From JACVRW01 sp963728155 (GTDB taxonomy: Bacteria > Actinomycetota > Thermoleophilia > Solirubrobacterales > Thermoleophilaceae): a stretch of 64,000 bases of DNA. The translations under genes were made by a program, and so were the position numbers. The stretch lies in the NCBI GenBank assembly GCA_963728155.1, contig CAVSJF010000014.1, positions 1-64,000 on the forward strand, given 5' to 3'. Of the stretch, positions 8,041 through 17,872 are shown in pieces (position 1 is the first letter of the stretch; every line of letters begins with the position of its first letter). The notes under the pieces were generated by a model. The model was not told where the DNA came from, did not search any database, and was given only the letters and a program-made list of their open reading frames with translations.

Positions 8041-9135
8041 ACCCGGCCTACGAGACCGCCCTGCTGGACTGGCTGGCCTGCGCCCAGCGGGGCAGGCAGG
8101 AGCCCGCCGCGCGCGCCGCCGCCGAGTCCGGCGACCCGGTGGTCCACGCCGGCACCGCCGGCCACGTGCTCGACTTCGACGACACCTACCTGCCCGGGCA
8201 TCGCCCACCTCAGCGCGCCCACCGCCCCGGCGGCGCTGGTGGTGGGCGGCGAGCTGGGCCGCAGCACCGGCGAGGTGCTGAGCGCCTACGCCGCGGGCTT
8301 CGAGGCCATGGGCGCCCTCGCGCGCGCGAGTCACCCCGCCCTCTACGACGCGGGCTGGCACCCCACCGCCGTCTGCGGCGGCGTGGGCGCGGCGGTGGCC
8401 GCGGCCGAGCTGCTGGGCGCGCCGCGCGAGCCGGCGGTCGCGCTGGCCCTGCTGCGCGCGAGCGGGCTGCGCGCCGCGTTCGGCTCGCAGGGCAAGTCGC
8501 TGCAGGTGGGCCTGGCCGCGGCGTCCGGGGTGCAGGCCGCGCGGCTGGCCCACGCCGGCGCGCGGGTGCCGCTCGAGGACGCGGCGCGCGGCTTCGAGGA
8601 GGCCACCGGCGGCACCTACGCCGAGCCGGAGGCCGGCGACCCGCCCGCCGTCGAGCAGAACTGGATCAAGGCCTGGCCCTGCTGCCTGCAGACCCACGGC
8701 GCGATCGAGGCCGCCGCCGAGGTGCGCGACGACGCACCGGAGGAGCTCAGCGTGACCGTCCACCCGGTGTCCCTGCAGGCCGCCTCGGTGGGGCCGGATC
8801 CGAGCGACGGCCTGCAGGCCAAGTTCTCGATCCCCTACCTCACCGCCTACACGCTCATGCACGGCCCGCCCACGGTCGAGAGCTTCGAGTCCGTCGACGC
8901 CGAGGTGGTCGAGCGTGCTCGGCGAGATCGAGATCCGCACCGATCGCGCTCAGCTCGAGTCCGAGTTCGTGCTCCACGCCGGCGAGAACGAGATCGCCCG
9001 GGTGAAGGCGGCGCTGGGCTCGCCGCAGAAGCCGATGGACCCCGACGGCCCTGGCCGAGAAGGTCCGCGGCCTCACCGGGCGAGCCGCCGCAGCGCCTGG
9101 ATCTCGGCGCACCGGCGCTCAATCTCTGGGCCTAG
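8037..9135 (+). CDS. MmgE/PrpD family protein (2-methylcitrate dehydratase-like), frame-broken
   Basis: About 365 aa when read through breaks near 8195 (GGG to GG), 8920 and 9050. The N-terminal part carries GTAGHVLDFDDTY, the hallmark of the family's active-site helix; the middle has RSTGEVLSAYAAGFE, HPTAVCGGVGAAVAAA and FGSQGKSLQVGLAAASG; the C-terminal domain begins KAWPCCLQTHGAIEAA and ends VRGLTGRAAAALDLG. These align with PrpD, aconitase-like dehydratases of the methylcitrate cycle, and MmgE. No prpB/prpC neighbour is present, so a role in propionate breakdown is not established. It is translationally coupled to the NYN gene, an unusual pairing. Confidence 0.78.
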
Positions 9136-9152
9136 CGGCCGAACACAGGGCC

Positions 9153-9614
9153 ATGAAGAAGACCGCTGCCCGCATCGCCGTCCTGGCCGCGCTATCGCTG
9201 CTCGCGGTTCCGAGCCTGGCCTCGGCGCGGCCATGGGGCGGCGTCGGCTCCCACCCCGCCGGGCCGTCGGCCGGGGCTTCGGTGCTGCTCGGCGTGCAGA
9301 ACGGCCAGGTGAGGGTGCGCAACGTTCAGCTCCTCATGAGCTGCACCGACCAGGAGGACTTCACAGAGTCCACGCGCGCCTTCTACGCGCACTTCAACAA
9401 CTGGGAGAACCTGCGCCTGAACAAGTTCGACATCCAGTTCAGCGCCAACGCGGGCGGGCGGCTGGGTCTCGTGACGCTCAAGGGAATCCTGCGCTCCAAC
9501 GGAACCGGAGCGGCGCGGATACACGTGATCGCCGTTGCGAACGGCGACATGGGCCAGGTCGTGGAGCGCTGCGAGGGCCGGGCGCGGGTGGACCTGTTCC
9601 GCGGCGGCATCTGA
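9153..9614 (+). CDS. secreted protein of unknown function
   Basis: 153 aa. N-terminal signal peptide is clear: MKKTAAR, a hydrophobic core of about 15 residues, then LASARP as a cleavage site. The mature domain is small and rich in beta-favouring residues, with a VQLLMSC cysteine and a second cysteine in VVERCEGRARVD near the C-terminus, a possible disulphide. No family recognised. Its stop is 42 bp upstream of the acyltransferase gene; whether they share a transcript is not visible. Confidence 0.6.
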   Translation: MKKTAARIAVLAALSLLAVPSLASARPWGGVGSHPAGPSAGASVLLGVQNGQVRVRNVQLLMSCTDQEDFTESTRAFYAHFNNWENLRLNKFDIQFSANAGGRLGLVTLKGILRSNGTGAARIHVIAVANGDMGQVVERCEGRARVDLFRGGI

Positions 9615-9656
9615 GCCGCGAGTTCCAGCTGACGGCGCAGCGGGGATGATGTCCCC

Positions 9657-11150
9657 ATGCGCCAACTCACGAGCCTCGACGCCCAGTTCCTGCGCATGGA
9701 GGACGCCCGCACCTACGGGCACGTCGGCGGGCTGGCGGTGTACGACCCGTCGACCGCCCCCGGCGGTGAGCTCACCACCGGCGACATCTGCCGCCTGGTC
9801 AGCGAGCGCCTCCACCTGCTCCCGGTGTTCAGGTGGCGCCTGGCCGAGGTCCCCTTCAGCCTCGACCTGCCCTACTGGATCGAGGACCCGGACTTCGACC
9901 TCGACTTCCACATCCGCGATTCCGCGGTGCCGCCGCCCGGCGACGACGATCGCCTCTCCGAGACCGTGGCCCGCATCTTCGCGCGCCCGCTCGACCGCCG
10001 CCGCCCGCTGTGGGAGCTGTACCTGATCCACGGCCTCGAGGGCGGTCGCGTGGCGCTGCTGACCAAGATCCACCACTCGGCGGTGGACGGCGTGTCGGGC
10101 AACGAGCTGCTCTCCGTCCTACTCGACCCGAGCCCCGAGGGGCGCGACCTGCCTCCGGCTCCGCCCGATACGGGCGGCGAGCGCGCGCCCGGCGAGCTCG
10201 AGATGCTGGGCCGGGGGCTGCTGGGGCTGCCCGGCCAGCCGCTGCGAGCGCTGCGCTCGGCGCCCTCCGCGCTGCCCAATCTGATCGACCTGCCCGGGGC
10301 CAACGCCTTCCCCGGCGTGCCCACCCTGACGCGCTTGGTTTCACGTGCGCGCGAGGCGCTCGGCTCCGGCGAGGATCCCGACGTGCTCGAGGTGACCACC
10401 GCGCGAGCGCCGAGCACCTTCTTCAACGGGCCGATCTCGCCCCACCGGCGCCTGGCCATCGGACGGGTCTCGCTCGACACCGTCAAGGCGATCAAGAACG
10501 CCGCGGGCATCACGGTCAACGACGTGGTGGTCACGCTCTGCGCCTCGGCGCTGCGGGAGTGGCTGATCGAGCGCGACGAGCTGCCCGACGAGCCGCTGGT
10601 GGCGATGGTGCCCGTGTCGGTGCGCACCGAGGAGCAGATGGGCACCTTCGGCAACCGGGTGTCGATGATGATCGTGCCGGTGGCCACCGACGAGCCCGAT
10701 CCGCTCCAGCGCCTGGTGCGCACCCACGAGCTGCTCAGGGGGGCCAAGGAGCGCCACAAGGCCCTGCCCGCCGACCTGCTCACCGACGCCACCAGCTTCA
10801 TCCCGCCGGCGGTGATGGCCCTGGCCGCGCGCACCACCATGGGCGTGCTGGGCCGCACGCGGCCGCCGCTCAACCTGGTGATCTCCAACGTGCCGGGGCC
10901 GCGCGAGCCGCTGTTCTGCGCCGGGGCCAAGCTCGAGGCCAACTACCCGGTGTCGGCGATCGCCGACGGGGTGGGGCTCAACATGACGGTGATGAGCTAC
11001 CGCGATCGCCTCGACTTCGGCCTGGTCGGCGACCGCGACCAGATCGACGACCTCTGGCCGCTCATGCGTGGGCTGCAGAAGGCCCTCGACGACCTGGAGG
11101 AGCTGGTCTGCGGGAAGGCGCCCGCGTCCCCTGTGGAGGCCGCACCCTAG
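9657..11150 (+). CDS. WS/DGAT wax ester synthase / diacylglycerol acyltransferase
   Basis: 497 aa, full length for the actinobacterial bifunctional family that makes triacylglycerol or wax esters from acyl-CoA for lipid storage. Seen: LTSLDAQFLRMED at the N-terminus, the catalytic HHSAVDG (HHxxxDG) near residue 141, PLWELYLIHGLEGG just before it, NDVVVTLCASALREWL in the second half, and the C-terminal LVISNVPGPREPLFCAGAKL and GVGLNMTVMSYRDRLDFGLVGD blocks typical of Tgs proteins. It probably acts at the membrane-lipid droplet interface. No start ambiguity: ATG 9657 precedes MRQLTSLD directly. Confidence 0.93.
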   Translation: MRQLTSLDAQFLRMEDARTYGHVGGLAVYDPSTAPGGELTTGDICRLVSERLHLLPVFRWRLAEVPFSLDLPYWIEDPDFDLDFHIRDSAVPPPGDDDRLSETVARIFARPLDRRRPLWELYLIHGLEGGRVALLTKIHHSAVDGVSGNELLSVLLDPSPEGRDLPPAPPDTGGERAPGELEMLGRGLLGLPGQPLRALRSAPSALPNLIDLPGANAFPGVPTLTRLVSRAREALGSGEDPDVLEVTTARAPSTFFNGPISPHRRLAIGRVSLDTVKAIKNAAGITVNDVVVTLCASALREWLIERDELPDEPLVAMVPVSVRTEEQMGTFGNRVSMMIVPVATDEPDPLQRLVRTHELLRGAKERHKALPADLLTDATSFIPPAVMALAARTTMGVLGRTRPPLNLVISNVPGPREPLFCAGAKLEANYPVSAIADGVGLNMTVMSYRDRLDFGLVGDRDQIDDLWPLMRGLQKALDDLEELVCGKAPASPVEAAP

Positions 11151-11160
11151 GCTTGACCGT

Positions 11161-12451
11161 GTGCGCATCGCTCTGACGCTCCTCCTCTGGCTCACACTCA
11201 CCGCCACCGCTCAGGCACAGGGGGTGCTCGACAAGGCCTCGGACGCGCTCGTGCTCGACCCGGTCTACGTGGATCCCAACGCCGAGCGGGAGATCTCCGA
11301 GGACGACGCCGAGGCGCTGCGCGCGGAGATCTCCGAGCGCGAGGCCGGGCCGCTGTACATCGCCGTGCTGCCGGCCAGTGCCGCCGACGAGGCGGGCGGC
11401 GATCCCGATTCGGCGCTGGCGAGGATCAGGCTTGCGATCGACCAGCCGGGCACCTACGCCGCGGTGATCGGCGAGAGCTTCCAGGCCGGGGCCACCGGAG
11501 GGGTGCTGCCCCGAGGCGAGGCCGGCAAGCTGGCCATCCAGGCGCTCGAGTCCGGGGGCGACGACACCGCCGCGGTGCTGAGCGACTTCGTCCGCCGCGT
11601 CGGCGTCGCCCGCGGCGAGGCGGGAGACGCCGGCTCGGGCGGCTCAAGACGGCGGCAGCGGCATCTCCGGCGGCGTGCTCGCCGCCATCGCGGCCGCGGC
11701 CGCGGCGCTGTTCGGCGTGTCGTTCTTCCGGCGCCGCAAGCGCGAGCGCGCCCAGGCCGAGGCCGAGTTCCAAGAGGTGCGCGACGCGGCACGCGACGAC
11801 GTGATCGCTCTGGGCCAGGACATCCGCGCGCTCGACCTCGACATGGAGATGCCCGACGCCGACTCCGAGGCCAAGACCCACTACGGCCTGGCCGTGGAGC
11901 GCTACCAGCAGGCCGACGAGGCGTTGCAGCGCGCGCAGAAGCCGGCCGATGTGCAGCCGGTGACCGAGTTGCTCGAGGAGGGGCGCTGGGCCATGGAGGC
12001 CGCGCGGGCCGAGATGGAGGGCCGCGAGGCCCCGGAGCGCCGGGCGCCCTGCTTCTTCGACCCGCGCCACGGCCCGTCGGTGGCCGACGTCGAGTGGGCC
12101 CCGCCGACGGCCAGCCCCGCGAGGTGCCGGCCTGCGCCGCCGACGCCACGCGCGTGAAGGAGGGCTACGACCCGGACATGCGCGAGGTGGCGGTGAACGG
12201 CCGCATGGTCCCCTACTACCAGGCCGGCCCGGCCTACGCGCCCTGGGCGGGCGGCTTCTTCGGGCGGCGGCCTGCTGCCCGGCCTGTTCATCGGCTCGAT
12301 GCTGGGCGGCGGCTTCGGCGGGTTCGGATACTCCGAGGACGCCTCCGCGGCGGGCGACCAGGGCGACTTCGGCGACCAGGGCGACTTCGGCGGCTTCGGC
12401 GGCGGCGGAGATTTCGGCGGCGGAGGGGATTTCGGCGGCGGCGACTTCTGA
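11161..12451 (+). CDS. TPM-domain-like membrane protein with Gly/Asp/Phe-rich tail, frame-broken
   Basis: About 430 aa read through breaks near 11645 (extra A), 12110 (missing base) and 12265 (GGG to GG). Layout: signal peptide (LTLLLWLTLTATAQAQG), an extracytoplasmic domain of about 140 residues containing DDAEALRAEISEREAGPLYIAVLP (TPM-phosphatase-like start), one membrane helix (SGGVLAAIAAAAAALFGVSFF) followed by RRRKRERAQ, a long coiled-coil-like helical region, and a C-terminal tail of repeated GDFG/GGGDF units. Two cysteines occur in the pre-tail CFFDPRHG and PACAAD segments. TPM proteins such as YgcG have poorly known roles in membrane protein repair or envelope stress. Confidence 0.68.
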
Positions 12452-12485
12452 GTCTGAGGGGGCTCGGAACGGGTACGGGAGGGCC

Positions 12486-12683
12486 ATGAACTCTCCAGAT
12501 GAACGTGGGCTTTCCGAGAGCGAGCACGACTCGGGCGACCTCAATCGCGAGACCGCAGAGGAGCAAGAGGAGAAGGGCGGGCGCTTCGCGCGAGAGACCG
12601 GCGAGGAGTCGTCGTCGGTCGAAAGCTCGAAAGCCGGTCCCGGCAGCGGCGAGATCGATGAGGACCTAAAGGAGCGCGGTTAG
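12486..12683 (+). CDS. 65-aa acidic hydrophilic protein
   Basis: Very acidic, low-complexity small protein with no hydrophobic stretch: SPDERGLSESEHDSGDL at the start, an AEEQEEKGGRF middle, and an end reading GEIDEDLKERG. It has no cysteine. It precedes by 3 bp a second acidic protein with a closely similar ending (DLDEDLEDRG), so the two look like a tandem duplication. Probably disordered; no function assigned. Confidence 0.5.
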   Translation: MNSPDERGLSESEHDSGDLNRETAEEQEEKGGRFARETGEESSSVESSKAGPGSGEIDEDLKERG

Positions 12684-12686
12684 GCC

Positions 12687-12870
12687 ATGGAATCACCTGA
12701 GCACAGCCCCGAAGAGCTGACCGCCGAGCAGGCCGCGGAGGACCTCGACCCCGAGCGCGGTCCGCTGGAGAACGACGGCGATCCCGACCGCGAGCCGGGC
12801 GAGGACACCCCTGAGGTGCCGGTCCGCTCCGACCTCGACGAGGATCTGGAGGACCGCGGGCGACGTCTGA
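12687..12870 (+). CDS. 60-aa acidic hydrophilic protein, probable frame break at its 3' end
   Basis: Begins MESPEHSPEELTAEQAA and runs acidic to RSDLDEDLEDRG. As sequenced the frame continues into the antisense of the next gene, but deleting one G of the GGG at about 12858-12860 gives an immediate stop (TGA 12868-12870) right after the same EDL.RG ending seen in the 65-aa gene just upstream. I therefore place the end at 12870. Likely a paralogue of that gene. Confidence 0.45.
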
Positions 12871-12906
12871 GGAACCTCAGCTCGCAGGGCCGACTCGCCG
12901 GGCGGG

Positions 12907-14098
12907 TCAGCGGCGCAGAAAGTCGCGCATCGCCGCGTGGGTCTCGCGCGGGACGCTCCAGCTGCGGCACGTGGCCGCAGTTCAGCTCCACGTGGCGCGC
13001 CGAGGCCAGCGCCCTCTCCACGTGGCGGCGAAAGCCCACCGGCACCAGCGTGTCGTTGAGGCCCCACACGAACAGCGAATCGGGCCCGAGCGAGGCCAGG
13101 CGGGTCCAGAAGCCGTCGTCGCCGTGGGGCTCGTCGAGGTAGATGTTGCGCGCGGAGGCGTAGAAGGCGGCGCGGCCGCGTCTGCGTCAGGTAGGCCCGC
13201 AGGAACTCGTCCATCCCGGCCGCCGCCCAGCCGTCGGACGCGGTGGGCATCAGGCGCCGCAGCGCCGCCTCCACCAGCGGGCGCGGGGTCACCTGGAAGA
13301 GGCCGAGCTCGGGGCGCATCAGGCGCACGAGGGGGACCCAGCGGCGGTCGCGAAGCCAGGCCAGCGCCGGGCTCAGCAGCACGAGGCCCTCCACCCGCTC
13401 CGGCGAAACGAGGCCCGCCTCGATGGCCACCCGCCCGCCCATGCTGTTGCCCACGAGCGTGGCCTGGCTCGAGCCCGAGCTCGTCGAGCGTGTCGAACAC
13501 CGTGCGGGCGAACCAGGCCGAGTTGTAGGGCGCCCCGATCGGCTTGTCGGACTCGCCGAAGCCGGGCAGGTCCATGGCCACCACGCGGTACTCGTCGGCC
13601 AGCGCGGCCAGGGTGGGCAGGAACGAGGCCTTGGTGCCGCCCAGGCCGTGGAGACAGAGCAGCGTCTGCTCGCCGGTGCCGGCCGAGACGATGGAAACGC
13701 GCCCGCTGCGCGTGCGCAGGGTGTCGAAGGTCAGGCGCCCGGGCTCGGCGGAGCCGCTGGTGGCGGCCAGGAAGCCCACGCCCAGGTGCAGGCTGCCGCG
13801 CATGTGCAGGCGCCCGGACCGAAAGGCGCGCATACCGCCGCGCACGTCCTTGGCGATGCGCCCCCAGGTGGCGGCGTCGGCGCTGATCACGGCGTCGGGC
13901 TCCTCGCCGTCGCGCGAGGGCGCCAGGTCGAGGTCGGAGTCCGACAGGCGCGCGTCCCAGTCGCCGCGGTCGGGCAACGCGCAGCCGCACCAGTGCGCGG
14001 CCCCCGGGTACGTCGATCACGTCGGGGTCGTAGCGCTCGACCAGCGCGGCGATGGCCGCCGGCGGCTCTCTGGTGACGCTGGCGGCGGAAGCGGCCAT
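12907..14098 (-). CDS. SCP2-like domain fused to alpha/beta-hydrolase, frame-broken
   Basis: About 395 aa when read through breaks near 14005, 13465, 13185 and 12940, each repaired by dropping one base. The N-terminal ~110 residues resemble a sterol-carrier (SCP2) module: PDAVISADAATWGRIAKDVRGG. Then an alpha/beta-hydrolase: LLCLHGLGGTKAS (oxyanion strand), MDLPGFGESDKP, the nucleophile elbow VGNSMGGR, VWGLNDTLVP with the acid, and the catalytic His in NCGHVPQLERP. The order lipid-binding module then hydrolase suggests a hydrophobic ester or lipid substrate (inference). It follows the oxidoreductase gene of the sugar operon by 23 bp and may be its last cistron. Confidence 0.75.
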
Positions 14099-14121
14099 TC
14101 CTCCAGCGTACGGGCGCGGGC

Positions 14122-15092
14122 CTAGGGGCGGACCATCTGCCCGCTGCCGGCGCTGCGGTAGAGCGCCTCGATGGCGCGGGCCTGGCCGAGCGCGTCGGCG
14201 CGGCCCAGCAGCGGCTCGCGCTCGCCGGCCACCGCGGCGGCGAAGTCGCGCAGCTCGCAGGCGTAGGGGTCGGCGTCCTCGGCGCGCAGCTCCTCGACCG
14301 AGCCGTCGGCGCCGCGCAGCTCGATCACGGGCTCGAGCGAATGCCAGGGGTCGGAGAGGACCAGCGACCCCTCCGAGCCCACCACCTCGAGGCTCGTGGC
14401 GGGGCGCCATGTCGATGCCGCAGTCGAACTCGCAGAGCACGTCGCCCTCGAAGCGCAGCACGCCGCTGAAGCGCACGTCCACGCCGTCGCCGCCGGTCGT
14501 CTGGACGCCGAACACCTCGACGGGCTCGCCGGCCACCAGGCGCGCGCCGCTCACGCAGTAGCAGCCCACGTCCATCAGGGCGCCGCCCTCGAGCTCGCCC
14601 GACTGGCGCAGGTCGCCGGTGCCCTCCAGGGCGAACGAGAACGAGCGCGCGCACCAGGCGCAGCTCGCCCACCCGCGGCAGCAGCTCGACCAGCTTGCGG
14701 GCCTGGGGATGGTGGCGCCACATGAAGGCCTCGGCCAGCACCAGGCCGGCGCTCCTCGGCGGCGTCGAAGGCGCGCTCGACGGGCGCGACCGAGCGGGCC
14801 ATCGGCTTCTCGCACAGCACGTGCTTGCCCGCCTCGAGCGCCCGGATCGACCAGTCCACGTGCATCGAGTTGGGCAGCGCGACGTAGACGGCGTCGACCT
14901 CGGGGTCCTCCAGCACCGCCTCGTAGGAGCCGAGCGCCCGCTCGACGCCCAGCGCCGCGGCCTGCTCCTCGGCTCGCCCCAGATCGCGCGAGCCGATCGC
15001 CACCAGCTCCACCTCGTCCACCAGCGCCGCGCCGGCCGCCAGCTTCTCGTTGATGCGGGCGCGTGGAGAGCAGACCCGAGCCTCAGCCCCAC
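14122..15092 (-). CDS. Gfo/Idh/MocA family oxidoreductase (possible sugar dehydrogenase), frame-broken
   Basis: About 320 aa, read through breaks near 15075, 15045, 14755, 14635 and 14400. Seen: GLLSTARINEKL at the start (dinucleotide-binding strand of this subfamily), VELVAIGSRD, VDAVYVALPNSMHVDW, the conserved EKP in KHVLCEKPMARS, AFMWRHHPQ (substrate-side His pair), MDVGCYCVSGARLV and the C-terminal ELRDFAAAV. The GTG at 15092 overlaps the end of the SDR gene. In this subfamily NADP-dependent D-xylose dehydrogenases are known; together with the upstream xylose-type transporter that is a reasonable but unproven role. Confidence 0.78.
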
Positions 15093-15781
15093 GAGCCCTC
15101 CTCCATGGGCCGGAAGGAAACGGTCAGCATGCGCAGGCCGCGCGGGCGGGTGACCGCGAACAGCACCACGTCGGCCACCTCCTCCGCGCTCATCATGCCC
15201 TCGAGCTCGGGCATGTCCGGCGTGCGCCCCGAGCCCATGGCGAAGTCGGTGGCGATGCCGCCCGGCGCGATGTTGGTCACGCGCACGCCCTGCTCGCGCA
15301 TCTCGTGGTCGAGCGCGCGGGTGAAGCCCACCTGGCCGAACTTCGAGGCGTTGTAGACCGCCTCCCCGGGGAAGGCGCGCAGCCCGGCCACCGAGGCCAG
15401 CGATACGAAGTCGCCCTTCGACTCGATCAGGTGCGGGAGCCCGAAGCGCGCCGTGTACATCACCCCCTTGAGGTTGATGTCGATCATCGCCTCGACGTCG
15501 TCGGGATCCATCTCCAGGAACGGGCCGTAGGCGCCCACGCCGGCGTTGGCCACCACCACGTCGAGCTTGCCGAAGCGCTCGACGGCCGCCGCCACCGCCG
15601 CCTCGCACGCTGTCGGGCGAGCGCACGTCGCACTCCACTCCCAGGGCGTCCGAGAGGCCGAGATCGTCGCCGCTTCGCGAGGCGAGCGCCACCTGCGCGC
15701 CCGCCTCGTGAAAGGCGCGGCCGACCGCGGCGCCAACCCCGCGGCTGGCGCCGGTGATGAACGCTGACTTTGTCCGTTCAC
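15083..15781 (-). CDS. short-chain dehydrogenase/reductase in sugar operon, frame-broken
   Basis: About 232 aa, with breaks near 15765 (missing base) and 15610 (extra G). Seen: ITGASRGVGAAVGRAF (TGxxxGxG cofactor loop), VVVANAGVGAYGPF, the catalytic SLASVAG and YNASKFGQVGFTR (Ser, Tyr, Lys), and NIAPGGIATDFAMG. The VALASRS segment after strand 2 favours NADP(H). The GTG at 15781 overlaps the permease stop, and its 3' end overlaps the Gfo/Idh start, so the three are translationally coupled. Likely a sugar or sugar-lactone-related oxidoreductase. Confidence 0.8.
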   Translation of the reverse strand: MNGQSQRSSPAPAAGLAPRSAAPFTRRARRWRSPREAATISASRTPWEWSATCARPTACEAAVAAAVERFGKLDVVVANAGVGAYGPFLEMDPDDVEAMIDINLKGVMYTARFGLPHLIESKGDFVSLASVAGLRAFPGEAVYNASKFGQVGFTRALDHEMREQGVRVTNIAPGGIATDFAMGSGRTPDMPELEGMMSAEEVADVVLFAVTRPRGLRMLTVSFRPMEEGSWG

Positions 15782-17018
15782 GCTCGTCCGGTTTGGGTCT
15801 GGCGCTTGCGCGACAGCGAGTCGACGGTCACGGCGAGCAGCAGCACGGCGCCGGTGATCACGAACTTCTCCCCGAGCCGAGGCCGAGCAGGCCCGAGCCC
15901 GTTGTCGATCGAGGCGATCACCAGCGCGCCGAGCAGCGCGCTCTTGATGTGGCCGATGCCGCCGAACAGCGACGTGCCGCCGATCACGGCCGCGGCGATC
16001 GAGTAGAGCAGCACCTCGCCGCCGCCGGCGCCGGTGTCGACCGAGCGCAGGCGCGACGCGAGCACGAGCCCGCCCACCGCCGCCATGAACGAGCAGATCG
16101 CGAACACCAGGATCTTGATGCGATCCACGTTGATGCCGGCCCGGCGGGCCGCCTCGGCGTTGCCGCCGACCGCGTACACGTAGCGGCCGAACTTCGTGCG
16201 CGAGAGGACGAAGCCCCAGAACAGCAGGAAGAACCCGACCAGGAGGAACACGTACGGGATCCCGCGGTCCTCGTTGGCCACCCAGACGACGATGCCCAGC
16301 ACCACGCGCCAGGAATCCGACGCGCAGCCCGATCAGCGAGATCGGGTCGTGCTCGAGGCCGGCCCGCCGGCGCACGCGCAGCTCGTTGAGCTGGATGCCG
16401 GCGAAGATCAGCACGGCCACGAGCCAGAGGATCCATGAGGTGGCCTCGGGCAGGAAGTCGTTGGCCAGGCCGATCATGAACGAGTCCTGGAGGATCACCG
16501 TGCCGCGGCTGCCGATTAACAGCAGCACCACGCCGTTCCAGGCGATCAGAGCCGGCCAGCGTGACGACGAACGACGGGATGCCGATCTTCGTGATGATCA
16601 GCCCGTGAAACGTGCCGATCGCGATGCCCGAGCCGAGCGCGAGCGCCACGGCTATCGGCGTGGCCACCTGGCTGCCGTCCGGGATCAGCAGCACGGTGGC
16701 GATCACGCCGGCCACGGCGGACACGTAGCCCACCGACAGGTCGATCTCGCCCAGCAGGAGGACGAAGACGACGCCCATGGCGATCGTCGTGTACGCCGCC
16801 GACTGGACGATCAGGTTGACGAAGTTGCCCGCTGTGAGAAAGCGGTCGTTCTGGGTCTGGAAGACGATCGCGATGACGATCAGGCCGATGATGATGGGCA
16901 GCGACCCGAGCTGGCCGGAGCGGACGTCGGTCCACCAGTCGCGGGCGGCCGCGGCGATGCCTCCCTGAGCGACGCCCGGCTCCGGGGTGCCTGGGGGCGT
17001 GGCGGCGGCGGTGCTCAT
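15778..17018 (-). CDS. sugar ABC transporter permease, XylH-like, frame-broken
   Basis: About 413 aa with some ten to twelve hydrophobic segments, read through breaks near 16560 and 16310. Characteristic for the RbsC/XylH class: NLIVQSAAYTTIAMGVVFVLLLGEIDLSVG, the EAA-loop-like GIPSFVVTLAG, GRYVYAVGGNAEAARRAGI and GGTSLFGGIGHIKSALLGALVI. The cytoplasmic N-terminus is unusually long (PPGTPEPG). ATG at 17018 overlaps the ATPase stop (ATGA). The permease forms the membrane channel for the sugar delivered by the lipoprotein encoded two genes upstream. Confidence 0.88.
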
Positions 17019-17800
17019 GCCACCACCTCCTCGGGCTCGTCGGCCAGGCCGGGCACCTTCGACAGCTTGCCCGCGGTGATGGCGTGCACGACCTCCTCCT
17101 CGGTGGTCTCGCGGCGCTTGAACTCGGCCACCTTCTGGCCGAGGCGCAGGACGGTGATGTCGTCGGCGACCTCGAAGATGTCGTGCAGGTTGTGCGAGAT
17201 GAGCAGCACGCCGAGTCCCTGCTCGGCGAGGCGCTTGACCAGGTCGAGCACCTGCCGCGTCTGGGCCACGCCCAGCGCGGCCGTGGGCTCGTCGAGGATC
17301 ACGAGCTTCGAGTTCCACATCACGGCCTTGGCCACCGCCACCGACTGGCGCTGCCCGCCGGACAGGCCGGCAACCGTCTGGCGGACGCTGCGGATGGTGG
17401 TGACCGACAGGCTCGCGAGGGTGTCGCGGGCGCGCGCCTCCATCTTCGTCTCGTCGAGGGTGCGCAGGCGCTCGAGCTCCTCCCGGCCCAGGAACATGTT
17501 CTCGACCACGTCGAGGTTGTCGGCGAGCGCGAGGTCCTGGTAGACGACCTCGATGCCGAGGGCCGAGGCCTCGCGCGGGTGGGTGATGTTGACCGTTTCG
17601 CCGTTGAAGGCGACCTCGCCGTGGTCGATCCGGTAGATGCCGGCCACGCACTTGATCAGGGTCGACTTGCCGGCGCCGTTGTCGCCCACCAGCGCGGTGA
17701 CGCATCCGGCGTTCACGCTCATGTCCACCTCGTGCAGCGCGATCACGGCACCGAAGTGCTTGCTCACCTCGCGCAGCTCGAGGAGCGGTGCGTCGCTCAT
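17015..17800 (-). CDS. sugar ABC transporter ATP-binding protein, XylG-like single domain
   Basis: 261 aa, one ATPase domain rather than the tandem arrangement of E. coli XylG. Seen: Walker A GDNGAGKSTLIK, Q-loop VVYQDLAL, signature LSGGQRQSVAVAKAV, Walker B KLVILDEPTAAL and switch His in LLISHNLHDIF. Start ATG 17800 has a strong purine-rich RBS (AGGAGAGAGAGG) on the minus strand. Single-domain ATPases paired with XylH-like permeases are usual in actinobacteria, working as a homodimer. Confidence 0.92.
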   Translation of the reverse strand: MSDAPLLELREVSKHFGAVIALHEVDMSVNAGCVTALVGDNGAGKSTLIKCVAGIYRIDHGEVAFNGETVNITHPREASALGIEVVYQDLALADNLDVVENMFLGREELERLRTLDETKMEARARDTLASLSVTTIRSVRQTVAGLSGGQRQSVAVAKAVMWNSKLVILDEPTAALGVAQTRQVLDLVKRLAEQGLGVLLISHNLHDIFEVADDITVLRLGQKVAEFKRRETTEEEVVHAITAGKLSKVPGLADEPEEVVA

Positions 17801-17827
17801 ACAGCCTCTCTCTCCTAAGGGTCGAAT

Positions 17828-17854
17828 TCCCGGGGCGCCGAACACGCCCCGGGA
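17828..17854 (-). terminator. intercistronic hairpin between binding-protein and ATPase genes
   Basis: A perfect 10-bp inverted repeat, TCCCGGGGCG (17828-17837) and CGCCCCGGGA (17845-17854), with a 7-base loop. It lies in the 72-bp space between the sugar-binding protein stop and the ATPase start. No T-run follows, so it may act as an mRNA stabiliser or partial attenuator that keeps binding-protein mRNA more abundant than transporter mRNA, as is common in such operons (inference). Confidence 0.6.
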
Positions 17855-17872
17855 TATTGACGTCTGTGGGCC

